The notes: generated by a model not told the origin, from the letters alone. Positions 45,946 through 56,895 are shown, counted from the stretch's first letter. The stretch is DNA of 64,000 bases from Modicisalibacter coralii (GCF_004117855.1 NZ_QWBW01000015.1:1-64000), one strand, 5' to 3'. Translations and numbers: made by a program.

Positions 45946-46230
45946 TCAGTAGTCCTGGTCGCTGCCGGGCAGGCGCTTGAAACGGATGTAGCGGTGCAGG
46001 CGAATCATCGGGCGAATCAGCAACTGCACGCTGCCGATGACGAACAGCCAGACGCCGATCGTCTTGAGCGTGCCTTCGAAGAAGAAGCAGACACTGCCGA
46101 GGGTGAACCAGACCCCCAGCATGAAGTCGTTGACGATGCTCAGGACTTCATAGCGCTGGTGAATCACCAGCTCCTCGTGGCCGAAGGTAAAGGTCCAGTC
46201 GTTGTTCTGCGAATTGCGTTCCTTGCGCAT
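45946..46230 (-). CDS. YrhK-domain membrane protein
   Basis: A 94-residue protein with two hydrophobic helices (about 31-53 and 55-75). The YrhK signature GHEELVIHQRYEVLSIVNDFMLGVWFT precedes SVCFFFEG. Function unknown. The N terminus is polar and the tail basic, consistent with both ends in the cytosol. It lies 61 nt downstream of sthA, from which it is separated by a terminator. Confidence 0.82.
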   Translation of the reverse strand: MRKERNSQNNDWTFTFGHEELVIHQRYEVLSIVNDFMLGVWFTLGSVCFFFEGTLKTIGVWLFVIGSVQLLIRPMIRLHRYIRFKRLPGSDQDY

Positions 46231-46254
46231 GCTGACCTCCTGTCGCGATGAGAC

Positions 46255-46284
46255 GAAAGGAAACGGCCCGCACGATGGCGGGCC
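46255..46284 (-). terminator. Rho-independent terminator of sthA
   Basis: On the minus strand GGCCCGC/GCGGGCC (46265-46271 with 46278-46284, 6-nt loop) is followed by GTTTCCTTTC, just after the sthA stop. Confidence 0.75.
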
Positions 46285-46291
46285 CTAGGGC

Positions 46292-47683
46292 TCAGAACAG
46301 GCGGTTGAGCCCGTTCTGAGCCGCCACCCGATAGGCCTCCGCCATGGTCGGGTAGTTGAAGGTGGTGTTGATGAAGTACTTGAGGCTGTTGGCCTCCCCC
46401 GGCTGCTGCATGATCGCCTGGCCGATGTGGACGATCTCCGAGGCCTGGTCGCCGAAACAGTGGATCCCCAGGATCTCCAGCGAGTCGCGGTGGAAGAGGA
46501 TCTTGAGCATGCCCACGGTGTCGCCGGTGATCTGCGCCCGGGCGGTATCCTTGAAGAAGGCCTGGGCCACCTCGTAGGGCACCTTGGCCTCGGTCAGTTC
46601 GCTCTCGGTACGGCCCACCGAGCTGATCTCGGGAATCGTGTAGATGCCGGTGGGAATCTCGGTGACGAAGCGGAACGGCTCGTCGAGGAACTCGTCGCTG
46701 GCACTGCGCCCCTGATCGTAGGCGGCGCTCGCCAGGCTGGGCCAGCCGATCACGTCGCCCACCGCATAGACGTGCGGGATGGCGGTGCGATAGTGATCAT
46801 CGACCGTGAGCTGGCCGCGCCCGTTGGCCTCGAGCCCGATGTTCTCGAGACCCAGCTCGTCGGTATTGCCGGTCCGGCCGTTGGCCCACAGAAAGGCATC
46901 GGCACGCAGCTTCTTGCCCGACTTGAGGTGCACGACGACCCCGGACTCATCGCCCTCGATCCGCTCGTACTCCTCGTTGTGACGCACCAGCACTCCGTGC
47001 TGACGCAGGTGGTAGGACAGCGCATCGCTGATCTCGTCGTCGAGGAACGACAGTAGCCGACTGCGGGTATCGATCAGGTCGACCTTGACCCCGAGCCCCG
47101 AGAAGATCGAGGCGTATTCGGAGCCGATCACCCCGGCGCCGTAGATGATCAGCGTGCGCGGCGTGTGCGACAGGCCCAGGATGGTGTCGGAGCAGTAGAT
47201 CCGCGGATGACGGAAGTTGACGTCGCCCGGCCGGTAGGGCCGCGAGCCGGTGGCGACGACGATCTTCTGGGCGCAGAGCTCCTCGACGCCTTCGTGATTG
47301 TCGCGTATGACCACGGTGTGCTCGTCGCGAAAGCGCGCCACGCCGAAGAACAGGTCGATGCGATTGCGCGCGTAGAAATTGGTGCGCATCTCGACCTGCT
47401 GATCGATGGTCACCCGGGAGCGCTCGAGGACCTTGGGAAACGAGAACCAGCGCGGCTCGCCGATATCGCGGAACATGCGGTTGGTGTTGAACTGCATGAT
47501 CTGCTTGACCTGATGGCGCAACGCCTTGGAGGGGATCGTCCCCCAGTGGGTGCAGTTGCCGCCCACGGCGGGCTGCTTCTCGACCACGGCGACCCGCTTG
47601 CCGTGCTTGGCGGCATTGATCGCCGCGCTCTCCCCTGCCGGTCCGGTGCCGATCACCACCACGTCGTAGTTATGGACTGCCAT
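46292..47683 (-). CDS. sthA: Soluble pyridine nucleotide transhydrogenase
   Basis: Flavoprotein exchanging hydride between NADPH and NAD+, usually reoxidising excess NADPH; cytosolic. The 463-residue protein has the FAD motif [14 protein letters not shown] near 8-21, [15 protein letters not shown] near 41-55, an NAD(P) domain ([14 protein letters not shown]) and a C-terminal dimerisation domain. Only one Cys of the lipoamide-dehydrogenase redox pair is present (Cys44; the partner position is Thr49). This is the SthA hallmark separating it from disulfide reductases. Confidence 0.95.
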   Translation of the reverse strand: MAVHNYDVVVIGTGPAGESAAINAAKHGKRVAVVEKQPAVGGNCTHWGTIPSKALRHQVKQIMQFNTNRMFRDIGEPRWFSFPKVLERSRVTIDQQVEMRTNFYARNRIDLFFGVARFRDEHTVVIRDNHEGVEELCAQKIVVATGSRPYRPGDVNFRHPRIYCSDTILGLSHTPRTLIIYGAGVIGSEYASIFSGLGVKVDLIDTRSRLLSFLDDEISDALSYHLRQHGVLVRHNEEYERIEGDESGVVVHLKSGKKLRADAFLWANGRTGNTDELGLENIGLEANGRGQLTVDDHYRTAIPHVYAVGDVIGWPSLASAAYDQGRSASDEFLDEPFRFVTEIPTGIYTIPEISSVGRTESELTEAKVPYEVAQAFFKDTARAQITGDTVGMLKILFHRDSLEILGIHCFGDQASEIVHIGQAIMQQPGEANSLKYFINTTFNYPTMAEAYRVAAQNGLNRLF

Positions 47684-47720
47684 CGGTTCTCGTGTCTCCT
47701 CGCGCGGATATGGAAGTTAA

Positions 47721-47862
47721 GAGGGTGTTTACAACAGTCACGAGCGACGGTCAGACAAGGCGAAATCAGCCGAGAAAGCGCAGTTTACGAGTGGGTAAAT
47801 GAGCATTTCGAGGCTGATTTCAACGCCGTATGGCCTAGCGCAGTAATTTGTAAACATCCTCT
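47721..47862. repeat. 142-bp nested palindromic intergenic element
   Basis: The ends are inverted repeats GAGGGTGTTTACAA (47721-47734) and TTGTAAACATCCTC (47848-47861), one mismatch. Inside are GAAATCAGCC (47762-47771) / GGCTGATTTC (47812-47821) and, at the centre, TTTAC/GTAAA. The whole can fold as one long stem. It looks like a miniature, MITE-like or ERIC-like repeat and encodes nothing. It lies between sthA and nqrM. Confidence 0.85.
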
Positions 47863-47902
47863 GAGGCGTCGCGACGCCGTCCCTGGCGCCTGGTCGGGCC
47901 GC

Positions 47903-48160
47903 CTAGCGGCGCGTGGCGTCGTAGCCCAGGTCCAGACCGCGGCTCTCGTCGGCACGCCGGCGCGCCCGGCCGCTGCGCTTGCGGTTCTCTTCCTCGCAGA
48001 CCTCGTCCTTGCCGCCGCAGATCTCGCAGCCGTCCTTGAGGCCCAGATTGTTGAGGCCGCCACAGGAACCGCTGATCGGCTTGCGCCCCAGCAGCACGCC
48101 GATCGACATCGCCGCGACCAGCAGCAGCATCGCCCCGAACACCAGTAGCCAGGTCGTCAT
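47903..48160 (-). CDS. nqrM: Na+-NQR maturation protein NqrM
   Basis: A small factor needed for assembly of Na+-NQR, proposed to deliver iron to the intramembrane site. The 85-residue protein has one N-terminal helix (about 4-24, LLVFGAMLLLVAAMSIGVLLG) and four conserved Cys: SCGG, GCEIC and VCEEE. A basic tail follows. It is the last gene of the nqr operon, one base after apbE. Confidence 0.93.
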   Translation of the reverse strand: MTTWLLVFGAMLLLVAAMSIGVLLGRKPISGSCGGLNNLGLKDGCEICGGKDEVCEEENRKRSGRARRRADESRGLDLGYDATRR

Positions 48161-48161
48161 G

Positions 48162-49229
48162 TCACTCCTCCTCGCCGGTCGTCCGGGCCCCTTCCAGGTA
48201 GGGCTCGAAGGCCGGACTCATGCGTGTTTCGAAACCGTCATCGGTTCTGACAATGACATAGACCGCCAGGTTTTCCCGTTCGGCCAGTTTCAGCGCCGCA
48301 CTCTCGCCCATCACCGTGAAGGCGGTGGCCAACGCATCCGCCGTGGCACAACGCTGGGTGATCACCGTCACCGAGGCGACACGGTTGGTGATCGGCCTGC
48401 CGGTGCGCGGATCGATGGTATGCGAGTAGCGTACGCCGTTTTCCTCGAAATAGTTGCGGTAGTCACCCGAGGTCGCCACCGCCGCGTCGCCCAGATCGAT
48501 GACCCGTTGCACGCTGCGCTCGCTGGACACCGGCTTCTCGACGGCGACCCGCCACGGGCTGCCATCCGGCTTGTGGCCGCGGGTGCGAATCTCGCCACCC
48601 ACTTCCACCAGGTAGCTGTCGATCCCCTGACGCTCCAGGTAATCGGCGACCTGATCGGTTCCGAACCCCTTGGCGATCCCCGACAGGTCGACGTAGACCG
48701 GCTTGGTCTTGGTCAGGGTGTCGCCGTGGAGTTCGAGGGCGTGGATGTCGACGCGGGCGAGCGCCTCGGCCAGCGCGTCGGCCTCGGGAGCACGGTCGGG
48801 GCGCCCCTGCGGCCCGAAGCCCCACAGATTGACGGCGGGTCCCACGGTGACGTCGAAGGCATCGTTGGATAGTCGGGCGATACGCAACGACTCGCGGATC
48901 ACCGCCGCGGTCTCCGGCGACAGGAAGAACGGCACCCCCACAGGGTAGCGGTTGAAGCGTGACAGTTCAGAGTCGTCCTTGTAGGTCGACATCAGGTGGT
49001 CGACGTGCTCCAGCTCGCGGTGGATGCCCTGGTCGAGAGTTTCCTGGGCCTCGTCGTCGAGCGCCGCATAGACCGTGACGTGGTAGCCGGTACCGAAGAT
49101 CGGCCCCTGGAAGCGGTGCGCCGAGACATCGGGCGGGGGATTGCAGCCGGCCAGCGCCAATGCCAGGGTCACTATCAACAACAGGGCCTGGAGGGGCCCT
49201 GTCGCGGTCGGTCGGTGGTCTCGGATCAT
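48162..49229 (-). CDS. apbE: FAD:protein FMN transferase ApbE
   Basis: Periplasmic lipoprotein that covalently attaches FMN to Thr residues of NqrB and NqrC. The 355-residue precursor has lipobox ALAGC (Cys29), the opening [55 protein letters not shown] and the [12 protein letters not shown] metal/substrate region. It overlaps the nqrF stop by 4 nt, fitting its role in maturing that complex. Confidence 0.95.
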   Translation of the reverse strand: MIRDHRPTATGPLQALLLIVTLALALAGCNPPPDVSAHRFQGPIFGTGYHVTVYAALDDEAQETLDQGIHRELEHVDHLMSTYKDDSELSRFNRYPVGVPFFLSPETAAVIRESLRIARLSNDAFDVTVGPAVNLWGFGPQGRPDRAPEADALAEALARVDIHALELHGDTLTKTKPVYVDLSGIAKGFGTDQVADYLERQGIDSYLVEVGGEIRTRGHKPDGSPWRVAVEKPVSSERSVQRVIDLGDAAVATSGDYRNYFEENGVRYSHTIDPRTGRPITNRVASVTVITQRCATADALATAFTVMGESAALKLAERENLAVYVIVRTDDGFETRMSPAFEPYLEGARTTGEEE

Positions 49230-50458
49230 CCGCCGAAGTCGTCCAGCATGATGTTTTCCGGCTCGACCCCCAGGTCGGTGAGCATCTTGATGACCGAGGC
49301 GTTCATCATCGGCGGCCCGCACATGTAGTACTCGCAATCCTCGGGCGCCGGATGGTCCTTGAGATACATCTCGTAGAGGACGTTGTGGATGAAGCCGGTC
49401 GGCCCCTCCCAGTTGTCTTCCGGTTGCGGATCGGAGAGCGCCAGGTGCCATTCGAAGTTGTCGAACTCCTCGGCCAGCTGGTCGTACTCCTCGTTGTAGA
49501 AGGTCTCGCGCCAGGAGCGCGCCCCGTACCAGAACGACATCTTGCGCTTGGACTCGAGACGCTTGAGCTGGTCGAAGATATGGCTGCGCATCGGCGCCAT
49601 GCCGGCGCCGCCACCGATGAAGACCATCTCGGCGTCGGTATCCTTGGCGAAGAACTCGCCGAACGGACCCATCACCGTCACCTTGTCGCCCGGCTTGAGG
49701 TTGAAGACGTAGGTCGACATCAGCCCCGGCGGATGATTGGTGTTGGGCGGCGGCGTGGCGATACGGATGTTGAACTTGAGGATGCCCTTCTCTTCCGGAT
49801 AGTTGGCCATGGAATAGGCGCGGATCACTTCCTCGTCGTTCTTGTGGGAGACGTTGAACAGCCCGAACTTCTCCCAGTCGCCCCGGTACTCCTCCTCGAT
49901 GTCGAAGTCGGAGAACTTGATGTCGTAGGGTGGCGCCACCAGTTGCACGTAACCGCCGGCGCGGAAGGCGACTTCCTCGCCCTCGGGAAGCCTGAGGTTG
50001 AGTTCCTTGATGAAGGTGGCGACGTTGGGGTTCTCGATGACCTCGCATTCCCACTTCTTGACGCCGAAGACCTCCTCGGGGACCTCGATCTTCATGTCCT
50101 GCTTCACCGGCACCTGGCAGGAGAGCCGCCAGCCCTCCTTCTTTTCACCCATGGTGAAGTGCGACTCCTCGGTGGGCAGGATCGAGCCGCCCCCGTCCAG
50201 CACCCGGCACTTGCACTGGGCACAGGAACCGCCGCCGCCACAGGCGGACGACAGGAAGATGCCGTTCGAGGCCAGGGTCTGCAGCAGCTTGCCGCCCGCC
50301 TGGGTGGTCAGGGTGTTCTCGGGATCCTCGTTGATCTGGATCGTTACGTCCCCACTGCTCACCAGCCGGCTGCGCGCGGCCAGAATGATCGCCACCAGGC
50401 CAATGACGATCACGGTGAACATGACGACGCCGAGCACGATAATCGATGTATCGACCAT
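49226..50458 (-). CDS. nqrF: Na+-translocating NADH:quinone reductase subunit F
   Basis: NADH entry subunit. The 410-residue protein has one N-terminal membrane helix, a 2Fe-2S ferredoxin domain ([15 protein letters not shown], with further Cys in RLSCQVP), then FAD (RAYSMANYP) and NADH-binding ([12 protein letters not shown]) domains. Electrons pass NADH to FAD to 2Fe-2S and on to the membrane subunits. It is encoded 26 nt after nqrE. Confidence 0.97.
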   Translation of the reverse strand: MVDTSIIVLGVVMFTVIVIGLVAIILAARSRLVSSGDVTIQINEDPENTLTTQAGGKLLQTLASNGIFLSSACGGGGSCAQCKCRVLDGGGSILPTEESHFTMGEKKEGWRLSCQVPVKQDMKIEVPEEVFGVKKWECEVIENPNVATFIKELNLRLPEGEEVAFRAGGYVQLVAPPYDIKFSDFDIEEEYRGDWEKFGLFNVSHKNDEEVIRAYSMANYPEEKGILKFNIRIATPPPNTNHPPGLMSTYVFNLKPGDKVTVMGPFGEFFAKDTDAEMVFIGGGAGMAPMRSHIFDQLKRLESKRKMSFWYGARSWRETFYNEEYDQLAEEFDNFEWHLALSDPQPEDNWEGPTGFIHNVLYEMYLKDHPAPEDCEYYMCGPPMMNASVIKMLTDLGVEPENIMLDDFGG

Positions 50459-50484
50459 GTCGAATTCCTATGTTCTCGTTGTGC

Positions 50485-51105
50485 TTACAGCTGGATGCCG
50501 GAGAAAGACATGAAGCCCAGCGACATCAGCCCCACGGTCAGGAAGGTGATGCCCAGGCCGCGCAGGCCGGCGGGCACGTCGCTGTACTTGAGCTTCTCGC
50601 GGATGCCCGCCAGCGCGGCAATCGCCAGCGCCCAGCCGGCGCCGGCGCCGAAGCCGTAGATCACCGACTCGCCGAAGCTGTAGTCGCGCTGCACCATGAA
50701 CAGCGAGGCACCCAGGATCGCGCAGTTGACGGTGATCAGCGGCAGGAACACGCCCAGGGCGTTGTAGAGCGCGGGCACGAACTTGTCGAGGAACATCTCC
50801 AGGATCTGCACGATCGCCGCGATCACGCCGATGTAGCTGAGCAGGCCCAGGAACGACAGGTCGATGTTCTCGGCGCCCGCGATGCCGGTCCAGGACAGCG
50901 CCCCCTCCTCCAGCAGGTAATGGAGGATCAGGTTGTTGACCGGCACGGTGATGGTCAGCACCACGATCACCGCCACGCCCAGGCCGATGGCCGAGGACAC
51001 CTTCTTGGACACCGCCATGAAGGTACACATGCCCAGAAAGAAGGCCAGTGCCATGTTCTCGACGAACACGGCCTTCACGAACAGGCTCAGGTAATGTTCG
51101 AACAT
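50485..51105 (-). CDS. nqrE: Na+-NQR subunit E
   Basis: Membrane subunit of 206 residues with six helices. NqrE and NqrD are inverted-topology homologues that hold an intramembrane iron centre between them; the conserved Cys is in [10 protein letters not shown], with a second half-site in [10 protein letters not shown]. The ATG at 51105 directly abuts the nqrD stop. Confidence 0.96.
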   Translation of the reverse strand: MFEHYLSLFVKAVFVENMALAFFLGMCTFMAVSKKVSSAIGLGVAVIVVLTITVPVNNLILHYLLEEGALSWTGIAGAENIDLSFLGLLSYIGVIAAIVQILEMFLDKFVPALYNALGVFLPLITVNCAILGASLFMVQRDYSFGESVIYGFGAGAGWALAIAALAGIREKLKYSDVPAGLRGLGITFLTVGLMSLGFMSFSGIQL

Positions 51106-51774
51106 TTACACGGCCTCCTTGGCCTGGGTATTGGCCGTGATCTTGAACTCGTTCTCCTCGACCTGTTCCGGGTTGAGGCTGCGCAGCCCCCAGATGATCA
51201 GGCCGATCACGAAGAACGCCGAGGGCGGCAGCAGCAGCAGACCGTTGGTGACGTACCAGCCGCCGTCGTTGACCGGCTGCAGCACGGTGAAACCGAAGAT
51301 CGAGCCGGAGCCGAACAGTTCGCGGAAGAAGCCCACGGCCAGCAGCATCGCGGCATAGCCGAGACCGTTGCCCACCCCGTCGAGGAAGCTCATCACCGGG
51401 CCGTTCTGCATGGCGAAGGCCTCGGCACGGCCCATCACGATGCAGTTGGTGATGATCAGACCGACGAACACCGAGAGCTGCTTGGAGATCTCGTAGGCGT
51501 ATGCCTTGAGTACCTGATCGACCACGATGACCAGCGAGGCGATGATCGTCATCTGCACGATGATACGAATCGACGACGGGATCTGGTGACGGATCAGGGA
51601 AACGAAGAAGCTCGAGAACGCGGTAACCGCGATGACCGCCAGCCCCATGACCAGCGAAGTGTTCATGGAGTTGGTGACCGCCAGCGCGGAACAGATACCC
51701 AGGATCTGCAGGGCGATCGGGTTGTTCTTGAAGATAGGCGTGGTCAGCACGCCTTTGGGCGTATAGGCAGCCAT
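51106..51774 (-). CDS. nqrD: Na+-NQR subunit D
   Basis: Membrane subunit of 222 residues, partner of NqrE. It has six hydrophobic helices with iron-site cysteines in [12 protein letters not shown] and [15 protein letters not shown]. It ends with no gap before nqrE and begins 3 nt after nqrC. The last about 20 residues are polar. Confidence 0.96.
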   Translation of the reverse strand: MAAYTPKGVLTTPIFKNNPIALQILGICSALAVTNSMNTSLVMGLAVIAVTAFSSFFVSLIRHQIPSSIRIIVQMTIIASLVIVVDQVLKAYAYEISKQLSVFVGLIITNCIVMGRAEAFAMQNGPVMSFLDGVGNGLGYAAMLLAVGFFRELFGSGSIFGFTVLQPVNDGGWYVTNGLLLLPPSAFFVIGLIIWGLRSLNPEQVEENEFKITANTQAKEAV

Positions 51775-51777
51775 GGC

Positions 51778-52563
51778 TTACGCTCCTTGCGTCGTGTCGC
51801 GGAACCGGGCCAAGTACTCGGCGAAGCCTTCGTCACTCAGCCAGAATTGCAGCAGATTGGTGACCCCCTTGCTGGTCAGCGTGGCACCGGAAAGCGCGTC
51901 CACCTTGTGGACGGCGTCCGGCGTCTGGGGGCCGACCCCGCCCTTCACCAGCTTGATGGCGGGATCCATGCTGTCCTCCGGGTAGATCTTCTTGCCATCC
52001 CACAGCGCCTTCCACTTGGGATTGTCGACCTCACCGCCGAGCCCCGGCGTCTCGCCCTGATCGTAGAAGGACAGGCCGACGACGGTGTTGCCGTCACCCT
52101 TGAGGGCCAGATAGCCGGACATCAACGACCAGAGCCCCTGCCCGCGAACCGGCAGGATGATCTCGTCGGGGCTGTCGGGGTCACCCACCAGATATACCGT
52201 AGCGTAATTTTCCCGACGTCCGATACCCGCAAGATCCTCGGCGCCGGACAGGGTGCGCGACTGCGCGGGATCCTTGGCGGCCTCGAACTGGTTGAAGGTC
52301 TCGGGATTCTTGCCCTCGGCATACTCGCCCGTCTTGAGGTCGACGACACGCGGCGTGATCAGCTCGTCGTACTGGTCACGGATGTCCTGGCCGGGCTTGT
52401 AGAGCTCGGCGACCTGGAGCAGGTTGCGCATGCGGTCCTGTTCCTGGTTCTTCGCCTGGGTGGGACGCAGCACGACCGCAGCCGATGCCACCACCACGGA
52501 GCAGACGATGCACAGCGCGAACGCGACCGTGAGAGTCTTCTTGACGGAGTTGTTGCTGGCCAT
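51778..52563 (-). CDS. nqrC: Na+-NQR subunit C
   Basis: Subunit of 261 residues with one N-terminal helix (about 11-31) and a periplasmic FMN domain. The FMN-accepting threonine lies in DALSGATLTSKGV, matching the ApbE target consensus. The gene overlaps the nqrB stop by one base (TGATG). The apbE product in the same operon would modify it. Confidence 0.96.
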   Translation of the reverse strand: MASNNSVKKTLTVAFALCIVCSVVVASAAVVLRPTQAKNQEQDRMRNLLQVAELYKPGQDIRDQYDELITPRVVDLKTGEYAEGKNPETFNQFEAAKDPAQSRTLSGAEDLAGIGRRENYATVYLVGDPDSPDEIILPVRGQGLWSLMSGYLALKGDGNTVVGLSFYDQGETPGLGGEVDNPKWKALWDGKKIYPEDSMDPAIKLVKGGVGPQTPDAVHKVDALSGATLTSKGVTNLLQFWLSDEGFAEYLARFRDTTQGA

Positions 52564-53792
52564 CAGGCGGTCTCCTTGCTCATCGCAGCGGCCGCTTCAC
52601 GTTTCTGGCGACGCTTGATATTGGCCTGCACCACGAAGTGGTCGATCAGCGGGGCGAACAGGTTGGCGAACAGGATCGCCAGCATGATGCCTTCGGGGAA
52701 GGCGGGGTTGACCACCCGGATCAGCACCGTCATCACCCCGATCAGGGCGCCGAACACCCATTTGCCGGTATCGGTCATCGAGGCGGACACCGGATCGGTG
52801 GCCATGAACACCATGCCGAAGGCGAAACCGCCGACCACCAGGTGCCAGTACCAGGGCATGGCGAACATCTGGTTGGTATCGGAACCGATGGCGTTGAACA
52901 GCGCGCTGGTCGCCACCATGCCCAGGAAGACGCCGAGCATGATCCGCCAGGAGGCGATCTTGGTCCCTACCAGGACCAGGGCGCCGATCAGGATCGCCAG
53001 CGTCGAGACCTCGCCGATCGACCCGGGAATGAAGCCCAGGAAGGCGTCCATCCAGCTCATCTGCTGATGCAGGGCGCTCATGCCGTCGGCATAGGTGGTG
53101 GACAGGGCCGTGGCTCCGGTATAGCCGTCCGCCGGCACCCACACCGAGTCGCCGGAAATCTGCGCCGGATAGGCGAAGTAAAGGAAGGCACGCCCGGTCA
53201 GTGCCGGGTTGAGGAAGTTCTTGCCGGTGCCGCCGAAGACTTCCTTGCCGATCACCACGCCGAAGGTGATGCCCAGCGCCACCTGCCACAGCGGGATGGT
53301 CGCCGGCAGGATCAGGGCAAAGAGCACCGAGGTGACGAAGAAGCCCTCGTTGACCTCGTGACCGCGCTTGACGGCGAACAGCACTTCCCAGAAACCGCCG
53401 ACCACGAAGGTCACCAGATAGATGGGCAGGAAGTAGGTCGCGCCGAGCACGAAGTTGTCCCACCAGTTGGCCGGATCATTGCCCCCGGCCAGCAGCATGG
53501 TCGCCGCCTCGCGCCAGCCGCCCAGCACGCCGTAGCCGTCGGCGATCGCCTGGTTGGCCTGCAGGCCGACGTTGTACATGCCGAAGAACATCGCCGGAAA
53601 GGTGCAGAACCAGACGGTGATCATGATCCGCTTGAGATCGATCCCGTCGCGAATGTGCGAGGTGGTGCGAGTGACGTCGGGCGGCGAGTAGAAGATGGTG
53701 TCCACGGCCTCGTAGAGCGCGTAGAACTTCTCGTACTTGCCCCCCTTGTGAAAGTGCGGCTCGAGATTGTCGAGTGTCTGTCGGATGCCCAT
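52563..53792 (-). CDS. nqrB: Na+-NQR subunit B
   Basis: Main Na+-translocating membrane subunit of 409 residues with about ten helices and a long cytosolic N terminus. The covalent FMN site is in [14 protein letters not shown]. It binds quinone and riboflavin in known structures. ATG 53792 lies 2 nt after nqrA; an upstream open extension overlaps nqrA and is ignored. Confidence 0.96.
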   Translation of the reverse strand: MGIRQTLDNLEPHFHKGGKYEKFYALYEAVDTIFYSPPDVTRTTSHIRDGIDLKRIMITVWFCTFPAMFFGMYNVGLQANQAIADGYGVLGGWREAATMLLAGGNDPANWWDNFVLGATYFLPIYLVTFVVGGFWEVLFAVKRGHEVNEGFFVTSVLFALILPATIPLWQVALGITFGVVIGKEVFGGTGKNFLNPALTGRAFLYFAYPAQISGDSVWVPADGYTGATALSTTYADGMSALHQQMSWMDAFLGFIPGSIGEVSTLAILIGALVLVGTKIASWRIMLGVFLGMVATSALFNAIGSDTNQMFAMPWYWHLVVGGFAFGMVFMATDPVSASMTDTGKWVFGALIGVMTVLIRVVNPAFPEGIMLAILFANLFAPLIDHFVVQANIKRRQKREAAAAMSKETA

Positions 53793-53794
53793 CT

Positions 53795-55147
53795 TCAAGC
53801 CTCTTTCTCGATCGTGGTGAGATTGTCGCGCAGGATGGGGCCATACTCGTACTTGCCGGGGCACACGTAGGTGCACAGCGCGAGGTCTTCCTCATCCAGT
53901 TCGAGACAGCCGAGCTGCATCGCCATTTCGATGTCGCCGACGATCAACGAGCGCAGCAACTGGGTCGGCAGGATGTCCAGCGGCATCACCGTCTCGTAGG
54001 CCCCCACCGGCACCATGGCGCGCTCCGAGCCGTTGGTGGTGGTGGTCGGGGCATAGTCGCGCAGCCCGGTGAACCGCGACAGGTAGATGCCCAGCACCGA
54101 ATGACGGTTGCGTCCCGGCGACAGCCAGCCCATGAAGGCGCGCTTGTTGCCCTCCTCGAGCAGCGTGACCTGGCGGTGGAAACGCCCCAGGTAGCTCAGC
54201 GCCCCCTCGGCGACCTTGCCGCCGAACACCGAGCCCGAGATCACCCGCACATCGTTGTCGGCCTTGGCGATCTCGCCATCGAGCAGTTCGCGCAGGCTGG
54301 CCCCCAGGCGGGTGCGTACCAGACGCGGCTTGGCGGCGAGCGGCCCGCCCAGGGCGACCACGCGGCTGACGTCGAGCTTGCCGTCGGCGAACAGCTTGCC
54401 GATGGCGATGACGTCCTGGTAGCCCAGATGCCAGACCTGACGGGTCAGGCTCACCGGCGACAGGTGATGGATATGGGTGCCGGGAAGACCGGCCGGATGC
54501 GGCCCCTTGAAGCTCTCGCTACGTACGCCGGTCACGTCGCTGCCGGGGAGCTCGGCATCGGGGGCGTGACAGAGGAACACCGCCCCTTCGGTCAGTCGCT
54601 TGAGTACCTTAAGGCCGTTGCTAAACGCCTCGGGTTGCTCATTGACGATCGGCGCCGGGTCGGCGGCGAGCGGATGGGTATCGATCGCGGTGACGAAGAT
54701 GCTCGCCGGCTCGGCGTCGAGGGCCGGCGTCCGCGAGAAGGGACGCGTGCGCAAGGCGGTCCACAGCCCCGACTCGACCAGTTGATCGACGACGGTCTGC
54801 CGCTCGAGACGCTCCAGCGCCTCGGCGCCATGGGCGGTGAAGTCGGCCGACTCCTCGCTGTCGTCGACCTTGATCACGACCGACAGCAGGCGCCGCTTCT
54901 CGCCACGATTGATCTCGACCACTTCACCGGCAGCCGGCGCCGTGAAACGCACGCCCGGGATCTTCTTGTCGGTGAACAGCAGTTGGCCGAGTTTCACCCG
55001 GTCCCCCTCCCGGACCTCCATCGTCGGCTTCATGCCGACGTAATCGGTGCCCAGGACGGCCACGTGACGCACCGGCCGCGCATCCTCGATACGCTGCTCG
55101 GGCGCCCCCGCGATGGGGAGATCCAGGCCTCGTTTGACTTCGATCAT
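53795..55147 (-). CDS. nqrA: Na+-NQR subunit A
   Basis: Cytosolic-facing peripheral subunit of 450 residues. It shows the family opening [42 protein letters not shown] (lipoyl-like domain) and [10 protein letters not shown], and ends with [20 protein letters not shown]. First gene of the nqrABCDEF-apbE-nqrM operon. A TATAAT box 185 nt upstream suggests a long leader. Confidence 0.96.
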   Translation of the reverse strand: MIEVKRGLDLPIAGAPEQRIEDARPVRHVAVLGTDYVGMKPTMEVREGDRVKLGQLLFTDKKIPGVRFTAPAAGEVVEINRGEKRRLLSVVIKVDDSEESADFTAHGAEALERLERQTVVDQLVESGLWTALRTRPFSRTPALDAEPASIFVTAIDTHPLAADPAPIVNEQPEAFSNGLKVLKRLTEGAVFLCHAPDAELPGSDVTGVRSESFKGPHPAGLPGTHIHHLSPVSLTRQVWHLGYQDVIAIGKLFADGKLDVSRVVALGGPLAAKPRLVRTRLGASLRELLDGEIAKADNDVRVISGSVFGGKVAEGALSYLGRFHRQVTLLEEGNKRAFMGWLSPGRNRHSVLGIYLSRFTGLRDYAPTTTTNGSERAMVPVGAYETVMPLDILPTQLLRSLIVGDIEMAMQLGCLELDEEDLALCTYVCPGKYEYGPILRDNLTTIEKEA

Positions 55148-55331
55148 AGTCTCGCCCAGTTATCGAATCTGATTAGCAAGGAAAGGGGTTCGAGGCACGG
55201 CATGGTGACGCCGCCGATACGCGAGCTGGCGACGCGAACGGTAAACAGTCACGGTGCTCGAAGGCTTTTCTTATCAGAAGGTTTTACTGTACAGCCCGTG
55301 GCCATACGGACCGCGCCAAAAAATCGCAGCC

Positions 55332-55337
55332 ATTATA
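55332..55337 (-). promoter_or_regulatory. Candidate -10 box of the nqr operon
   Basis: A perfect TATAAT on the minus strand, in an AT-rich patch, with only a weak -35 (TGGCCT at 17 nt). It would give a leader of about 175-180 nt before nqrA. The rest of the 293-base gap to the GAPDH gene shows no gene. Confidence 0.45.
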
Positions 55338-55440
55338 AAGAGACACTGATCGAAAGGCCACCGGCGCGGGCGGCCGCCTCCCGGACGAGAGGCGCGGAGA
55401 GGCCGGCCGCCCGACGGGGCGACCGGCCGCGCAGGGCCCG

Positions 55441-56895
55441 TCAGTCGCGGGCGCGGGGCAGGTAACGGAAGCGCACGTTGGACATCGACTGCAGGATGCG
55501 CACCACCTGACAGCTGTAGCCGAATTCGTTGTCGTACCAGACGTAGAGCACGGCGTTGGTGTCGTCGGCGATGGTCGCCTTGGCGTCGACGATGCCGGCA
55601 TGGCGGTTGCCGACGAAGTCCGACGACACCACCTCGGGCGAGTCGACATAGTCGATCTGCTTCTGCAGCGGCGAATCCAGCGACACCTCGCGCAGGTAGT
55701 CGTTGAGACGCCCGGCGTCGGCCTCGCGCTCCAGGTTCAGGTTGAGGATCGCCATCGAGACGTTGGGCGTGGGCACGCGGATCGCGTTGCCGGTGAGCTT
55801 GCCCGAGAGTTCCGGCAGCGCCTTGGCCACGGCCTTGGCCGCCCCGGTCTCGGTGAGCACCATGTTCAGCGGCGCACTGCGCCCGCGACGATCGCCCTTG
55901 TGGTAGTTGTCGATCAGGTTCTGGTCGTTGGTGTAGGAGTGCACCGTCTCGACGTGGCCGTGGCGGATGCCGAATTCGTCGTTGACCGCCTTGAGCACCG
56001 GCACGATGGCGTTGGTGGTGCACGATGCCGCCGAGATGATGCGATCCGCGTCGCCGATGTCGTCGTGATTGATGCCGTAGACGATGTTCTTGACGCTGCC
56101 CTTGCCCGGCGCGGTGAGCAGGACCTTGGCCACGCCCTTGCTCGACAGGTGCTGCGACAGCCCTTCGTCGTCGCGCCACTTGCCGGTGTTGTCGACGACG
56201 ATGGCATTGTCGATGCCATAGGCGGTGTAATCGATCTCGCTGGGCGAGTCGGCGTGAATCACCTTGATGTAGTGGCCGTTGGCGATCAGCGCGCTGTTGT
56301 CGTGGTCGACGCTGATCGAGCCGGCGAAGGGCCCGTGTACCGAGTCGCGACGCAGCAGGCTGGCCCGCTTCTCGAGGTCGTCACCGCCGCCGCGCACCAC
56401 GATCGCGCGCAGACGCAGCAGGTTGCCGCCGCCGGCCTTCTCGATCAGGATGCGCGCCAGGATACGCCCGATGCGCCCGAAGCCGTAGAGCACCACGTCC
56501 TTGGGTTCGCCGCCCATGCCGTTGGTCTCGTGGCCCCCCACGATCTCGGCGAGCTCCTCGCGCAGGAACGCCTCGACATCGCTGCGACCGCTGCGCTTGA
56601 AGGCCACCGCCAGCTTGCCCAGGTCGATGTGCGCCGGGGCCAGCTCCAGATCGAGCATGGCCCGGACCATCGGCAGCGTATCGCGCACGGACAGCTCGGT
56701 ACCCTCGACCTTCTTCACGTAACGGTGGTTCTTGAGAATACGGATCACCGAACGAATGATCAGCGAACGGCCATACAGCGAAGGCACCACGTTGTACTTG
56801 CGATACAGCTGACCGAGCAGCGGGATCATCTCTTCGGCCAGCGCCTCGCTGTCCTGCCATTCCTGAAAACAGGTATCGAGCATGTCTTGACTCAC
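55441..56895 (-). CDS. Glyceraldehyde-3-phosphate dehydrogenase, long form with N-terminal extension
   Basis: Phosphorylating GAPDH of 484 residues. About 130 extra N-terminal residues (helical, SEALAEEMIPLLGQLYRK...) precede the standard enzyme: NAD motif LYGFGRIGR near 136-144, catalytic SCTTNAI (Cys292) and C-terminal WYDNEFGYS. This long form is known next to mfd in Pseudomonas; it may serve gluconeogenesis or regulation. GTG 56895 is preferred because AGAGG lies 7 nt upstream; GTG 56910 and ATG 56883 are alternatives. Divergent from mfd. Confidence 0.88.
   Translation of the reverse strand: MSQDMLDTCFQEWQDSEALAEEMIPLLGQLYRKYNVVPSLYGRSLIIRSVIRILKNHRYVKKVEGTELSVRDTLPMVRAMLDLELAPAHIDLGKLAVAFKRSGRSDVEAFLREELAEIVGGHETNGMGGEPKDVVLYGFGRIGRILARILIEKAGGGNLLRLRAIVVRGGGDDLEKRASLLRRDSVHGPFAGSISVDHDNSALIANGHYIKVIHADSPSEIDYTAYGIDNAIVVDNTGKWRDDEGLSQHLSSKGVAKVLLTAPGKGSVKNIVYGINHDDIGDADRIISAASCTTNAIVPVLKAVNDEFGIRHGHVETVHSYTNDQNLIDNYHKGDRRGRSAPLNMVLTETGAAKAVAKALPELSGKLTGNAIRVPTPNVSMAILNLNLEREADAGRLNDYLREVSLDSPLQKQIDYVDSPEVVSSDFVGNRHAGIVDAKATIADDTNAVLYVWYDNEFGYSCQVVRILQSMSNVRFRYLPRARD

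Noticed and set aside
46292-47683. Dihydrolipoamide dehydrogenase instead of SthA
   Set aside because: The redox-active second cysteine is replaced by Thr, as in soluble transhydrogenase.
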